64,000 nucleotides of DNA, from positions 2,169,001-2,233,000 of the forward strand of contig NZ_CP012358.1 of the NCBI RefSeq assembly GCF_001267175.1, given 5' to 3'. Below the pieces are notes generated by a model, which was not told where the DNA came from, did not search any database, and worked only from the letters and a program-made list of their open reading frames with translations. Below, piece after piece: positions 44,082 to 53,143 of the stretch. This DNA is from Thiopseudomonas alkaliphila (GTDB lineage: Bacteria; Pseudomonadota; Gammaproteobacteria; Pseudomonadales; Pseudomonadaceae). Both the position numbers and the translations under genes were made by a program. Numbering within the stretch: position 1 is the first letter of the stretch; every line of letters begins with the position of its first letter.

Positions 44082-45623
44082 ATGACGCAAGCAAAACCTG
44101 CTGTGTACACCAATATTAGTGCAGCTCAATTAGTAGAAGAAGCTGTATTACGTGGCGAAGGCACCTTAGCTGATACTGGTGCACTCGTTGTTAAAACTGG
44201 CCATCGTACAGGCCGCTCTCCTGCGGATCGTTTTATCGTACAAGAGGCAAGCACCGAAGCGCATATCGCTTGGGGCCCAATTAACCGTCCATTCTGTGCC
44301 GATAAGTTCGCTGCACTGTGGGATCGTGTTGAAGCCTTTAACAATGCACAAGATCACTTTGTTTCCCATGTACACGTAGGTTCTGCTGAAGCTCATTACC
44401 TACCAGTGAAAATGACTACGCAAACCGCGTGGCAGAACTTGTTTGGTCGTTGCTTATTTATTGAGCCAGAGACCTATAACCCAAGCAATAAAGATGAGTG
44501 GCAGATTCTTAACGTTGCCAACTTTGAATGTGTGCCAGAGCGTGATGGTACTAACTCAGATGGTTGCGTGATTATTAACTTTGCTGAGCGTAAAGTTTTA
44601 ATTGCTGGTATGCGTTATGCCGGTGAAATGAAAAAAGCCATGTTCTCAGTGCAGAACTATCTGCTGCCAGCGGTAGATGTATTACCTATGCACTGTGCGG
44701 CTAATATCGGTGAAGAAGGCGATGTGAGCTTGTTCTTCGGTTTATCCGGTACCGGTAAAACCACACTGTCAGCCGATGAAAGCCGTTACCTGATTGGTGA
44801 TGATGAGCACGGTTGGGGCGAGGGTGTAGTATTTAACATTGAAGGCGGCTGCTACGCCAAATGTATTGACCTGTCAGAAAAGAATGAGCCTGTTATCTGG
44901 AAAGCCATTAAATTTGGTGCAGTTCTAGAAAACGTTGTGCTAGATGAGCAACGCAGCCCAGACTACGAAGATGATAGCCTCACGCAAAACAGCCGTGCAG
45001 CTTACCCTTTGACTCACGTTGAAAAGCGTTCAGAGAAAAACTTTGGCGGTGAGCCAAATGCAGTTATCTTCTTAACCTGCGACCTAACAGGCGTATTGCC
45101 ACCGGTATCTATCCTGAATAACGAGCAGGCGGCTTACCACTTCTTATCAGGCTATACCGCACTGGTAGGTTCAACTGAAATGGGTTCTGGTGAAGGTATT
45201 CGCTCTACTTTCTCTACTTGTTTTGGTGCGCCATTCTTCCCACGTCCAGCGGGTGAGTACGCCGAGTTACTGATCAAGCGGATTAATGCCTTTGGTTCTA
45301 AAGTGTACTTGGTGAACACTGGTTGGACCGGTGGTGGTTACGGCGTGGGTCAGCGCTTTAACATTCCAACCACCCGTGCAGTGATTGCTGCTATCCAAGG
45401 GGGTACATTAGTAGGTGCTGAAACTGAGCACTTGCCAATTATTAACTTGGATGTACCAACATCAGTTCCTGGCGTAGACAGCAACTTGCTCAATCCACGC
45501 AATACTTGGGCCGATAAAGCAGCCTATGATGCCGCTGCTAAAGAGCTAGCCGCTAAGTTTATTGATAACTTTGAAAAGTTTGACGTATCTGAGGCGATTA
45601 AAGCTGCAGGTCCTAAGCTGTAA
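44082..45623 (+). CDS. pckA: Phosphoenolpyruvate carboxykinase (ATP)
   Basis: 513-residue enzyme that turns oxaloacetate and ATP into phosphoenolpyruvate, the gateway to gluconeogenesis. Motifs: [13 protein letters not shown] (oxaloacetate-binding arginine), [13 protein letters not shown] (P-loop), [12 protein letters not shown] (metal site) and [13 protein letters not shown] set the start at ATG 44082 ([13 protein letters not shown]), which matches the family; the frame continues to a TTG at 44049 through the leader hairpin. It is followed by a strong terminator. The codons look like those of a highly expressed gene. Confidence 0.96.
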   Translation: MTQAKPAVYTNISAAQLVEEAVLRGEGTLADTGALVVKTGHRTGRSPADRFIVQEASTEAHIAWGPINRPFCADKFAALWDRVEAFNNAQDHFVSHVHVGSAEAHYLPVKMTTQTAWQNLFGRCLFIEPETYNPSNKDEWQILNVANFECVPERDGTNSDGCVIINFAERKVLIAGMRYAGEMKKAMFSVQNYLLPAVDVLPMHCAANIGEEGDVSLFFGLSGTGKTTLSADESRYLIGDDEHGWGEGVVFNIEGGCYAKCIDLSEKNEPVIWKAIKFGAVLENVVLDEQRSPDYEDDSLTQNSRAAYPLTHVEKRSEKNFGGEPNAVIFLTCDLTGVLPPVSILNNEQAAYHFLSGYTALVGSTEMGSGEGIRSTFSTCFGAPFFPRPAGEYAELLIKRINAFGSKVYLVNTGWTGGGYGVGQRFNIPTTRAVIAAIQGGTLVGAETEHLPIINLDVPTSVPGVDSNLLNPRNTWADKAAYDAAAKELAAKFIDNFEKFDVSEAIKAAGPKL

Positions 45624-45641
45624 GTTAGTTTTGCGTTACAT

Positions 45642-45671
45642 AAAAAACCGCCTAATTCTGGGCGGTTTTTT
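45642..45671 (+). terminator. Intrinsic terminator after pckA
   Basis: AAAAAACCGCC (45642-45652) and GGCGGTTTTTT (45661-45671) form a perfect eleven-pair stem with an eight-base loop. The terminal six A-U pairs supply the T-tract. Confidence 0.92.
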
Positions 45672-45794
45672 ATTGGTGGGCGATTTTCTTCAGCCTCAGG
45701 ATCGTTTAGCGAACACTTTGCTGGGCGTCTAGGTCTGACTAGGTATTAGTGTTTAAGCCATATTGGCAGATGAATTTGCTCAAAGGAGAGGGTC

Positions 45795-47258
45795 ATGAAT
45801 CAGCAGCTGTTAATTTATGTCTTTGGTGGAACTGGGGATCTGGCGCTGAGTAAGCTCATTCCAGCGTTGTATGTCTTATTTAAAGATCGCTGCCTGCCAG
45901 AGCAGATGCAGATTATCGGAATTTCCCGAAAAAAAATGAGTGATGCTGAGTATCGACAGTTGACTGAAAAAAGCTGCCGCAGTTTTGAAGGGCAAGCCTT
46001 TGATGCGGCGAGCTGGCAGCAGTTTAATCGGCATCTAGCTTATCTTTCATTGGATGCGAGCCATGCTGCGGAGTATGCCAAGTTAAAAGCCCACCTTCTG
46101 CAACAGGCACCGAACGCAGCAGAGCGTACAGTGATCTATTATCTGGCTACGGCGCCGCAGTTATTTGCGTCTATTGCTAATCACATTGGCACGATCGGTT
46201 TAGCAGAAGCCAACGCACGAATTGTGATTGAAAAACCGTTAGGGCATTCCTTAGCTTCGGCATTAGCGATTAATCAGCAAATTGGTCAAAGCTTTGCGGA
46301 AGAAAATATTTATCGTATTGATCATTATCTAGGCAAAGAAACCGTACAAAATCTGATGGCATTACGCTTTGCCAATGCGTTGTTTGAGCCGGTATGGCGT
46401 GCAGCACATATTGATCATGTGCAAATTAGTGTGTTGGAGACGGTGGGGATTGGCAGCCGTGGTGAGTACTATGATCAAGCTGGCGCCATGCGTGACATGC
46501 TGCAAAATCATTTGCTGCAGTTATTGTGCTTAATTGCCATGGAAGCCCCTATGCGCTTTGATGCTGAAGCGGTGCGTAATGAGAAGGTTAAGGTACTCCA
46601 AGCACTTAAGCCGATCACCTCGGCCAGTGTGCAAGAGAAAACGGTGCGCGGGCAATATACAGCGGGCACGGTCAATGGTGAGTCGGTAGCAGCGTATTAC
46701 TTTGAGAAGAATGTCAATAATGATAGTGATACCGAAACCTTTGTCGCATTGGAGGCTGAAATTGATAACTGGCGCTGGGCAGGCGTGCCCTTTTATTTGC
46801 GTACCGGTAAACGCTTAGCGCAAAAAACCTCAGAAATTGTGATTCAGTTTAAGCCAGTACCGCATTACTTATTTAATAACAATGCGGTCAATCGGTTAAT
46901 TATTCGGCTGCAGCCAGAAGAGCGCATCACTTTAGAGTTAATGGCGAAAATCCCTGGCAAGGGCATGAATCTGCAGCCTGTAGCCTTGGATATTGATTTG
47001 GCCAATGCATTTAAAACTACCCGCCGTTGGGATGCTTATGAGCGCTTATTGTTAGATGTGATTGAAGCTGACTCGACACTATTTATGCGCCGCGATGAGG
47101 TAGAGGCTGCTTGGCAATGGGTGGATGGAATTTTACGCGCCTGGAAAGCCAACGCGAAGCAACCCAAAGCTTATGCGGCGGGCAGTGATGGACCAGAAGA
47201 TGCGCGACAAATGTTAGCCCATCAAGGGCGGCAATGGTTTAAAGCACCAGCTAAATAA
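45795..47258 (+). CDS. zwf: Glucose-6-phosphate 1-dehydrogenase
   Basis: 487-residue enzyme of the oxidative pentose phosphate and Entner-Doudoroff routes. The nucleotide loop is FGGTGDLALSKL, and the substrate site is RIDHYLGKETVQNLMALRFAN. DMLQNHLLQLLCL and the PFYLRTGKRL motif confirm the family. GGAGAGGG precedes the ATG. It sits just before the hexR regulator gene, but no pgl, edd or eda gene follows. Confidence 0.96.
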   Translation: MNQQLLIYVFGGTGDLALSKLIPALYVLFKDRCLPEQMQIIGISRKKMSDAEYRQLTEKSCRSFEGQAFDAASWQQFNRHLAYLSLDASHAAEYAKLKAHLLQQAPNAAERTVIYYLATAPQLFASIANHIGTIGLAEANARIVIEKPLGHSLASALAINQQIGQSFAEENIYRIDHYLGKETVQNLMALRFANALFEPVWRAAHIDHVQISVLETVGIGSRGEYYDQAGAMRDMLQNHLLQLLCLIAMEAPMRFDAEAVRNEKVKVLQALKPITSASVQEKTVRGQYTAGTVNGESVAAYYFEKNVNNDSDTETFVALEAEIDNWRWAGVPFYLRTGKRLAQKTSEIVIQFKPVPHYLFNNNAVNRLIIRLQPEERITLELMAKIPGKGMNLQPVALDIDLANAFKTTRRWDAYERLLLDVIEADSTLFMRRDEVEAAWQWVDGILRAWKANAKQPKAYAAGSDGPEDARQMLAHQGRQWFKAPAK

Positions 47259-47295
47259 ACTGTTGAACAATTAATAGCTGCGGAAAAAGTGTTTT

Positions 47296-47310
47296 TGTAG
47301 TATAACTACA
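47296..47310. promoter_or_regulatory. Probable HexR operator upstream of hexR
   Basis: TGTAGT ATA ACTACA is a perfect 6-3-6 palindrome 38 bases before the hexR start, overlapping a TATAAC -10-like box (47301-47306). HexR sites in Pseudomonas are described as TTGT-N7/8-ACAA palindromes, which this closely resembles. Autoregulation is the natural inference. Confidence 0.65.
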
Positions 47311-47347
47311 GCCTCACTACATATTGATTTAAAGTTGAGTAGGTTGC

Positions 47348-48199
47348 GTGAATTTATTACAGCAGGTGGCAGAGTCCCGTGAGGTTCTGCGTAAGTCAGA
47401 ACTTAAAGTCGCCGATTATGTACTCCAGCATCCCGCGGATGTGATGCATAGCTCGATGGCTGAGTTGGCGGCCGCCGTAGGTGTTAGTGAGCCCACCATT
47501 GTGCGTTTTAGTCGCGCTGTGGGCTGCGCTGGCTTTCAGGATTTAAAACTAAAGTTAGCGCAAAGCCTGGCTTCAGGGGCGAGCTTTGGTCAGTTTGAAA
47601 TTAAAGAGTCAGATGCGGTTACTGATTTTTCGTTAAAAATTTTCGATACTACATTGCACACTTTGATGGAGGTACGTGAATCGCTCAATGTCGACGCCTT
47701 AGAGCGGGCGATTAAAGTAATGGCACAAGCACAACGGGTAGAGTTTTATGGTTTTGGTGCTTCAGGTGCAGTCGCCGCTGATGCCCAGCATAAGTTTTTC
47801 CGCTTATTGCTCACCGCTGCGGCTTACAGTGATCCGCATATGCAGGCCATGTCGGCGGTCACTTTAAAGCCAACCGATGTTGCCATTTGTATTTCGCAAT
47901 CAGGTCGCTCGAAAGACTTGTTAACCACCGCTAACTTGGTGCGTGAAACAGGGGCGATTTTGATAACGCTATGTCCGAGTGAAACACCGCTGGCAGAGTT
48001 AGCCACAATTAACTTAGCGATTGACGTGCAAGAAGATACCGAAATCTATACACCGCTGACCTCACGGATTGCTCATCTAGTGGTGATTGATGTGCTAGCG
48101 ATGGGCGTTGCCATGGCACGTGGGCCTGATTTAGTTAATCATTTGAAAAGCGTTAAACGCAGCTTGCGTAGTCTGCGTTTGTCGAATAAAACCAAGTAG
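47348..48199 (+). CDS. hexR: RpiR-family transcriptional regulator HexR
   Basis: 283 residues: an N-terminal helix-turn-helix (MAELAAAVGVSEPTIVRFSRAVGCAGFQDLKLKLA) and a C-terminal SIS sugar-phosphate domain (GFGASGAVAADAQHKFFRL, CISQSGRSKDLL). HexR represses sugar catabolic genes and is released by 2-keto-3-deoxy-6-phosphogluconate. It starts at GTG with AGG upstream. The gene follows zwf in the same direction, with its own palindromic operator between; in P. aeruginosa hexR lies on the other side of zwf. Confidence 0.9.
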   Translation: MNLLQQVAESREVLRKSELKVADYVLQHPADVMHSSMAELAAAVGVSEPTIVRFSRAVGCAGFQDLKLKLAQSLASGASFGQFEIKESDAVTDFSLKIFDTTLHTLMEVRESLNVDALERAIKVMAQAQRVEFYGFGASGAVAADAQHKFFRLLLTAAAYSDPHMQAMSAVTLKPTDVAICISQSGRSKDLLTTANLVRETGAILITLCPSETPLAELATINLAIDVQEDTEIYTPLTSRIAHLVVIDVLAMGVAMARGPDLVNHLKSVKRSLRSLRLSNKTK

Positions 48200-48218
48200 A
48201 GTCGATATGTGTAAGGTT

Positions 48219-48241
48219 TCCCTGTGCTAAGAGCACAGGGA
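48219..48241. terminator. Hairpin between hexR and the thioesterase gene (convergent)
   Basis: TCCCTGTGCT (48219-48228) and AGCACAGGGA (48232-48241) form a perfect ten-pair stem with a three-base loop in the 51-base gap between convergent genes. There is no T-tract on either strand. Confidence 0.6.
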
Positions 48242-48250
48242 GTTAAGCGA

Positions 48251-48739
48251 TTAGTCGTTCTTATTAATTTCGCGGTAGCGTTCATTCAGCTCTAGGCGAA
48301 TTTGTCGACGTTGTTCTCCATTTTTAAAGCGGCGAATTTGCTCTGGAGTCTGTGGATTTAACGGTGGAACGGCCACGGGTTTGCGATCTTCACCCATGGC
48401 GACCATAGTAAAGAAACAGCTATTGGTATGGCGCACGTGTTTTTGTTGAATATTTTCCGTAATCACTTTGATACCAATCTCCATTGAGGTGCGGCCAGTG
48501 TAGTTAACTGAGGCTAAAAAAGTGACTAGCTCACCGACATGAATCGGTTGACGAAAAACCACCTGATCCACTGATAAGGTTACTACGTAACTTCCGGCAT
48601 AGCGGCTAGCACAGGCGTAAGCAACTTCATCAAGGTATTTAAGTAAGGTGCCGCCGTGCACGTTACCTGAAAAGTTGGCTTTATCAGGGGTCATTAACAC
48701 GGTCATGCTTAGGGTTGAAGCTCCAGGTGTCATCATCAT
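48251..48739 (-). CDS. Acyl-CoA thioesterase, hotdog fold (YciA/BACH-like)
   Basis: 162-residue hotdog-fold enzyme that hydrolyses acyl-CoA. The active-site helix reads FSGNVHGGTLLKYLDEVAYACASRYAG, with the characteristic HGG and Asp, and the second half has GELVTFLASVNYTGRTSMEIGIKV. The frame opens at a TTG (48775), but three ATGs in a row (48739-48731) follow a TGAG, so one of these is likely the start. It ends close to a hairpin shared with hexR and lies just downstream of the SMI1/KNR4 gene. Confidence 0.87.
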   Translation of the reverse strand: MMMTPGASTLSMTVLMTPDKANFSGNVHGGTLLKYLDEVAYACASRYAGSYVVTLSVDQVVFRQPIHVGELVTFLASVNYTGRTSMEIGIKVITENIQQKHVRHTNSCFFTMVAMGEDRKPVAVPPLNPQTPEQIRRFKNGEQRRQIRLELNERYREINKND

Positions 48740-48777
48740 CTCAGTTTTACAAAAGTAGTTAACAAATAAGCTCAAAT

Positions 48778-49185
48778 TTAAGCATTGAGCCAGACTTCAC
48801 TGCACCAGTCCCAGATCGACTCCCATTCTTCATCGGTGAGTTCTTGGGTGGCATAATCCCATGCATAAATAATCCCGTCAGGATCACTGGCATAAATTAG
48901 ACTACCGGTGTCACAGACAGGCACTAAATAACGGGGTAAGCCTTGCTCCCAAGCTAAGGCAGTGACCTCAGGTAAATAGGTGTGGGAGTTGGGATCGCTG
49001 GCGGTGACTGGCTCAATCGAGCCATACACCACATCACTGACAGTGAGTAAGAATTGACGTAGATCATAAGGGATATGCAGTAAAATTTCCTCTTGAATTT
49101 CCACCAAAACTTCTTCATCAGGGAGTTCAAGGGGAACCGGTGTTGCTTCACAGCGCTCTCTGAGCAGCTCGATTACTTCTTCCAT
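48778..49185 (-). CDS. SMI1/KNR4 family protein
   Basis: 135-residue acidic protein of the SMI1/KNR4 (SUKH) type: a central HIPYDLRQFLLTVSDVVYGSIEP and a tryptophan-rich end (SIWDWCSEVW). Members act in yeast cell-wall regulation and, in bacteria, often as immunity proteins to toxins; no toxin gene is visible nearby, so that role is not supported here. I chose ATG 49185, with GAGG about eight bases upstream, over a GTG/ATG-like start at 49206. It lies between terC and the thioesterase gene. Confidence 0.75.
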   Translation of the reverse strand: MEEVIELLRERCEATPVPLELPDEEVLVEIQEEILLHIPYDLRQFLLTVSDVVYGSIEPVTASDPNSHTYLPEVTALAWEQGLPRYLVPVCDTGSLIYASDPDGIIYAWDYATQELTDEEWESIWDWCSEVWLNA

Positions 49186-49242
49186 TACAGGGCCTCTAAG
49201 CACCACGGCAAATATTGCATGTGGTGTGTAATTAATCGGAAA

Positions 49243-49977
49243 TTAGCTGAGGATTTTGCCTTTCTTTTTCAGCGCCCGTTGCCGCATGGTGATATTGAGC
49301 GCCTCAACGGCTAAGGAGAAGGCCATCGCAAAGTAGATATAACCCTTAGGCACATGCACATCAAAACTTTCTGCAATCAGTAAAGTGCCGACCACGATTA
49401 AAAATGATAAGGCTAATACCTTAAGTGATGGGTGTTGATCAATAAAATTACTAATCGGTGCAGCAGCTAACATCATTACCAATACGGAGCACATAATAGC
49501 TGCCACCATGACTGGTACATGCTGCACCAAGCCAACTGCGGTGATGACAGAGTCGAGGGAGAATACAATATCAATCAGTGCAATCTGTAGCATCAGCCCC
49601 ATAAAGCCGCCAGTTGACGGTTTGGCCGTTTGTTCAGCGTTTTCGCCTTCAACGCTATGCCATACCTCGGTGGTACTTTTAAACAGTAAAAATAGGCCAC
49701 CGAAGAATAAAATCAAATCGCGGCCAGAAATACTTTGTTCAAAGACGACAAAGAGCTCTTTGGTTAAGCCCATCACCCAAGAAATGGATAGTAATAATAA
49801 AATTCGCGTGATCATGGCTAATCCCAACCCTAGGGTACGCCCTAACTTTTGTTGGGTTTTGGGCAGGCGCGCGACCAAAATCGAGATAAAAATAATATTA
49901 TCAATTCCCAACACAATTTCTAAGGCGGCTAGGGTAATGAACGCGACCCAAATTTCGGGATTAGTTAGCCATTCCAT
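49243..49977 (-). CDS. TerC-family integral membrane protein
   Basis: 244 residues with about seven membrane helices and the family motifs LEIVLGIDNIIFISIL near the start and IDIVFSLDSVITAVGL near the middle, with the buried aspartates typical of TerC/YoaE proteins. These proteins are linked to tellurium resistance and to manganese export or metalation of exported proteins. No tellurite genes are adjacent, so a metal-homeostasis role is more likely. It follows the MscS gene closely (six bases). Confidence 0.88.
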   Translation of the reverse strand: MEWLTNPEIWVAFITLAALEIVLGIDNIIFISILVARLPKTQQKLGRTLGLGLAMITRILLLLSISWVMGLTKELFVVFEQSISGRDLILFFGGLFLLFKSTTEVWHSVEGENAEQTAKPSTGGFMGLMLQIALIDIVFSLDSVITAVGLVQHVPVMVAAIMCSVLVMMLAAAPISNFIDQHPSLKVLALSFLIVVGTLLIAESFDVHVPKGYIYFAMAFSLAVEALNITMRQRALKKKGKILS

Positions 49978-49983
49978 TTCAGG

Positions 49984-50562
49984 TTACTCATTGTCAGCTA
50001 AGGGAAGCGGACCGTTGGCACCACGCCAGCGGCGAATAATTTTTTGAAAAAATAAGCTATTAGGAATTTGCAGTAAGGCACCAGCATTACCTTCGGAAAT
50101 ATCTTCTAGGGTGGTGTAGAGCATATTAATAGCTACCACGCGCCCTTTAACGCCAGGCTTTTCTGCACTTTCTAAGACTTCCACATAGTCGCCAATCCGA
50201 AACGGGCCAACGGTAAAAATTAGTGCTGCACAGAGTAAATTCGAGAGCACACTCCAAGCGGCAAAAAAAGCAATGGCAGCAACGGCGACAAATCCGGTGA
50301 GTGCGGTCCAGAGCGCGTTGGCAGAAACCCCTAAGCGTTCCAAAATGAGCATAAAGGCACTACCGAGAATCAGCCAGCGAATGGCCCCACGCAGTGGCAG
50401 TAGCATGCTGGGTGGCATGTGATAACGCTCGGCTATGCGAGTGAAGGCGCGAGTTAAAATTCGTTGAATCAACCACGCCATCAGAATAATAAATAAAATT
50501 CTGCCACCAGGAATTAAAATGCCTAGCCAATCATTAGCCCAGACTTGAAAAGTCTCATTCAT
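49984..50562 (-). CDS. Small MscS-like mechanosensitive channel
   Basis: 192 residues, shorter than E. coli MscS (286). Three membrane helices are followed by a pore helix and the MscS beta domain (FTVGPFRIGDYVEVLESAEKPGVKGRVVAINMLYTTL split over about 115-155). The C-terminal alpha/beta vestibule is largely missing, so this is a minimal family member. It overlaps the yheS stop by four bases (ATGA) and is followed by terC. Confidence 0.85.
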   Translation of the reverse strand: MNETFQVWANDWLGILIPGGRILFIILMAWLIQRILTRAFTRIAERYHMPPSMLLPLRGAIRWLILGSAFMLILERLGVSANALWTALTGFVAVAAIAFFAAWSVLSNLLCAALIFTVGPFRIGDYVEVLESAEKPGVKGRVVAINMLYTTLEDISEGNAGALLQIPNSLFFQKIIRRWRGANGPLPLADNE

Positions 50563-52475
50563 TCAGCTGTCTCCAATTGTTGCTGTAGCTCCTCTAATTG
50601 CTCAAGGCATTCGAGCCACGCCAGTTCGAGTTGTTCCGCTTCAGCTTTAAATTTAGCCTGCTCAGCGAGGCAGGTTTTAAGTTGATCCTTGGCTGCAGTT
50701 TCGTAGATTGATGGATTAGCTAATTGCTGCTCAATTCGCTGGAGGTGATTTTGGGTTTGATCCAGCTGCTGTTCTAACTTATCGGCTTGCTTGCGATAAG
50801 GCGCTAGTTGTTGGCGTAACGCAGCAGCTGCTTGACGTTGGGCTTTTCGATCAATTTTATTGCTTGCCTCAGTGGAGGCCACACTCGCTGGACTGAGCTG
50901 CTGTTGTCTGAACTCTGCCAGCCAGCGACTGTAGTCGTCTAAATCACCGTCGAAGGCTTGAACTCTACCATTAGCCACTAAGTACAGCTCATCGATGGTA
51001 CTTTTGAGTAAATGACGATCGTGGGAAACCAGTAATAGCGCGCCTTCAAAAACTTGCAAAGCCATACTGAGGGCTTGGCGCATTTCTAAGTCAAGGTGGT
51101 TAGTTGGCTCATCTAGCAGTAGTAAATTAGGTTTGCCCCAAGCAATTAAAGCGAGGGCTAAACGGGCTTTTTCACCACCAGAAAAGTTGTGAATTGCCTG
51201 ATCGCAGCGTTCGCCCCTAAAATCAAAACCACCTAAAAAGTCTCTAAGGGTTTGTTCGCGCTCACTGGGTGCGAGACGCTGTAAATGCAATAGCGGGCTA
51301 GCCTGCATATCTAAGGCATCCAGCTGGTGTTGAGCAAAGTAGCCAATTACCAGGTTTTCACCCAGCGTGAGTTCACCGCTTAATAGCGGCAGCTCTTGCA
51401 CCAGGGTTTTAATCAGGGTGGATTTACCTGCACCATTAGGACCTAACAGGGCAATGCGTGCTCCAGGCACTAACTGTAATTGAATTTGCTGCAAAATAGT
51501 CTGCTGACCATGCCCCAGATCGGCATGCTTGAGACTTAGCAGCGGCATTGAGATTTTATCAGCTTCACGAAAACGAAAGTTAAACGGAGAGTCTAAGTGT
51601 GCGGGAGCTAAGGCCTCCATACGCTCTAGGGCTTTGACGCGGCTTTGGGCTTGCTTGGCTTTGCTGGCTTTGGCTTTAAAGCGGCGAATAAAATCTTCCA
51701 TGTGCGCGCGCTGGGCTTGCTGTTTTTCAAAGGCTTGCTGTTGTTGCACGATGCGTTCGGCACGGGCACGCTCAAAGGCCGTATAGCCACCGCGGTACAA
51801 AATCAGCTTTTGTCGTTCAAAATGCACGATGTGATTGACTACGGCATCTAAAAAATCGCGGTCGTGGGAAATCAACAATAAGGTGCCAGGGTAACTTTGC
51901 AGCCAGCTTTCTAACCATAAAATAGCGTCTAGATCTAGGTGGTTAGTAGGCTCATCAAGTAGCAGCAAATCTGAGGGGCACATCAAAGCCTGGGCTAAGT
52001 TTAAGCGCATTCGCCAGCCCCCTGAAAAACTACTAACTGGGCGTTCCATTTGCGCCTCAGTAAAACCTAAGCCAGCCAGTAGTTTGCGGGCTCTAGAGTC
52101 AGCGGTGTAGCCTTGCAAGGCGTCAAAGCTGGCATGCAGCCCAGCGAGGGCTAAGCCATCGGCATTTGCCTCTGCGACTTGCAGTTGCTGTTGCACTTGG
52201 CGCAGCTCAGTATCACCGTCTAACACATAATCAATAGCACTACGCTCAAGGGTATCGACTTCTTGCTTCATATGAGCAATCCGCCAGTCAGCGGGTAAAT
52301 CACAATGGCCAGCATCAGCCTGTAATTGACCACGCAGCAAAGCAAAGAGACTGGATTTTCCCGCCCCATTGGCTCCAATCAGGCCTAGTTTATGACCGGG
52401 ATGGACGGTCAGTGAGGCGTCTTCTAGTAAGCGCAGTGGTCCGCGCTGTAGCGTCAGCTGATCAATTCGAATCAT
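50559..52475 (-). CDS. yheS: ABC-F family ATPase YheS
   Basis: 638-residue soluble twin-ATPase acting on ribosomes. The two Walker A motifs are GANGAGKSSL and GPNGAGKSTL; the two signature motifs are SFSGGWRMRLNLA and NFSGGEKARLALA, each followed by LLLLDEPTNHLDL. A C-terminal coiled coil (about 540-638) is present. The sequence follows E. coli YheS along its length. I chose ATG 52475 (MIRIDQLTLQRG) rather than an upstream start at 52508. The gene is first of a yheS-mscS-terC group. Confidence 0.93.
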   Translation of the reverse strand: MIRIDQLTLQRGPLRLLEDASLTVHPGHKLGLIGANGAGKSSLFALLRGQLQADAGHCDLPADWRIAHMKQEVDTLERSAIDYVLDGDTELRQVQQQLQVAEANADGLALAGLHASFDALQGYTADSRARKLLAGLGFTEAQMERPVSSFSGGWRMRLNLAQALMCPSDLLLLDEPTNHLDLDAILWLESWLQSYPGTLLLISHDRDFLDAVVNHIVHFERQKLILYRGGYTAFERARAERIVQQQQAFEKQQAQRAHMEDFIRRFKAKASKAKQAQSRVKALERMEALAPAHLDSPFNFRFREADKISMPLLSLKHADLGHGQQTILQQIQLQLVPGARIALLGPNGAGKSTLIKTLVQELPLLSGELTLGENLVIGYFAQHQLDALDMQASPLLHLQRLAPSEREQTLRDFLGGFDFRGERCDQAIHNFSGGEKARLALALIAWGKPNLLLLDEPTNHLDLEMRQALSMALQVFEGALLLVSHDRHLLKSTIDELYLVANGRVQAFDGDLDDYSRWLAEFRQQQLSPASVASTEASNKIDRKAQRQAAAALRQQLAPYRKQADKLEQQLDQTQNHLQRIEQQLANPSIYETAAKDQLKTCLAEQAKFKAEAEQLELAWLECLEQLEELQQQLETAE

Positions 52476-52501
52476 GAAAATACTCGTCGTAGAGTCAACC
52501 A

Positions 52502-52521
52502 AAGGCACCTAAGGGTGCCTT
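52502..52521 (-). terminator. Hairpin between dsbB and yheS
   Basis: AAGGCACC (52502-52509) and GGTGCCTT (52514-52521) form a perfect eight-pair stem with a four-base loop. On the minus strand only TTT follows, so it is a weak terminator of dsbB. Confidence 0.5.
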
Positions 52522-52590
52522 GGTAAAACTGAATTTTATCGAAAAAATAAATCCTGAGCTACAGGCGTAACCCCGTAGTTAGGCGAGTGA

Positions 52591-53079
52591 CTAAGCTTTA
52601 CGCAGAATCAGTAAGAGACTGAAAAGAGCGATTAAGCAGAAACTAAAAAAGCTTAGTTGAGCGAGGTTAAAGCCAAAAAAAGTCCAATCAATTTTGGCGC
52701 AGTCAGCTGTGCCATGTAAGGTTTTGTTAATCACATCAATTAAAGGAAATGCTTGAATCATATAGTCCATGGAGGGCAGGCAAGCAGGTAACTCATCAGC
52801 TGGTAAGGTTTGCAGCCACATTTGTCGTCCAGCAGTTGCCATACCTAAAGCACTAACCACTAATGTGCCCGCAGCATAGAGTTTACGACCTAAGGCTGCG
52901 GGATTATGCAGCGCTGCAATGAAAAAAATCAGACCTAAGGTAAATACTTCAATTCGTTGCACATAACATAATGGGCAAGGCTCTAAACCCACCACATATT
53001 GCAAATAATAGGCCCCAGCGATCAGGCCGCAGCAGCCTAGAAGACCAAGGATAAATAACGGGCGAAACGATGTGCTCAT
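52591..53079 (-). CDS. dsbB: Disulfide bond formation protein B
   Basis: 162-residue inner-membrane protein with four helices that reoxidises DsbA and passes electrons to quinone. Both cysteine pairs are present: C35-x2-C38 in EPCPLCYVQR and C100 with C127 in the second periplasmic loop. The size fits DsbB/DsbH of pseudomonads, where it also lies after hemY. Confidence 0.95.
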   Translation of the reverse strand: MSTSFRPLFILGLLGCCGLIAGAYYLQYVVGLEPCPLCYVQRIEVFTLGLIFFIAALHNPAALGRKLYAAGTLVVSALGMATAGRQMWLQTLPADELPACLPSMDYMIQAFPLIDVINKTLHGTADCAKIDWTFFGFNLAQLSFFSFCLIALFSLLLILRKA

Positions 53080-53101
53080 AAGGATAACCAGCAGGGATAT
53101 A

Positions 53102-53134
53102 AGCGCCTTATCCTAGCGGTAAGAATAAGGCGCT
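53102..53134 (-). other. Hairpin between hemY and dsbB
   Basis: AGCGCCTTAT (53102-53111) and ATAAGGCGCT (53125-53134) form a perfect ten-pair stem with a 13-base loop. On the minus strand TATATCCC follows, so it lacks a T-tract and may only partly end the hem operon. Confidence 0.5.
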
Positions 53135-53143
53135 GACAAGTTA

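Noticed and set aside
48778..49185. SMI1/KNR4 protein as the immunity gene of a toxin system
   Set aside because: No contact-dependent or secreted toxin, Rhs or effector gene is adjacent; the neighbours are housekeeping genes.
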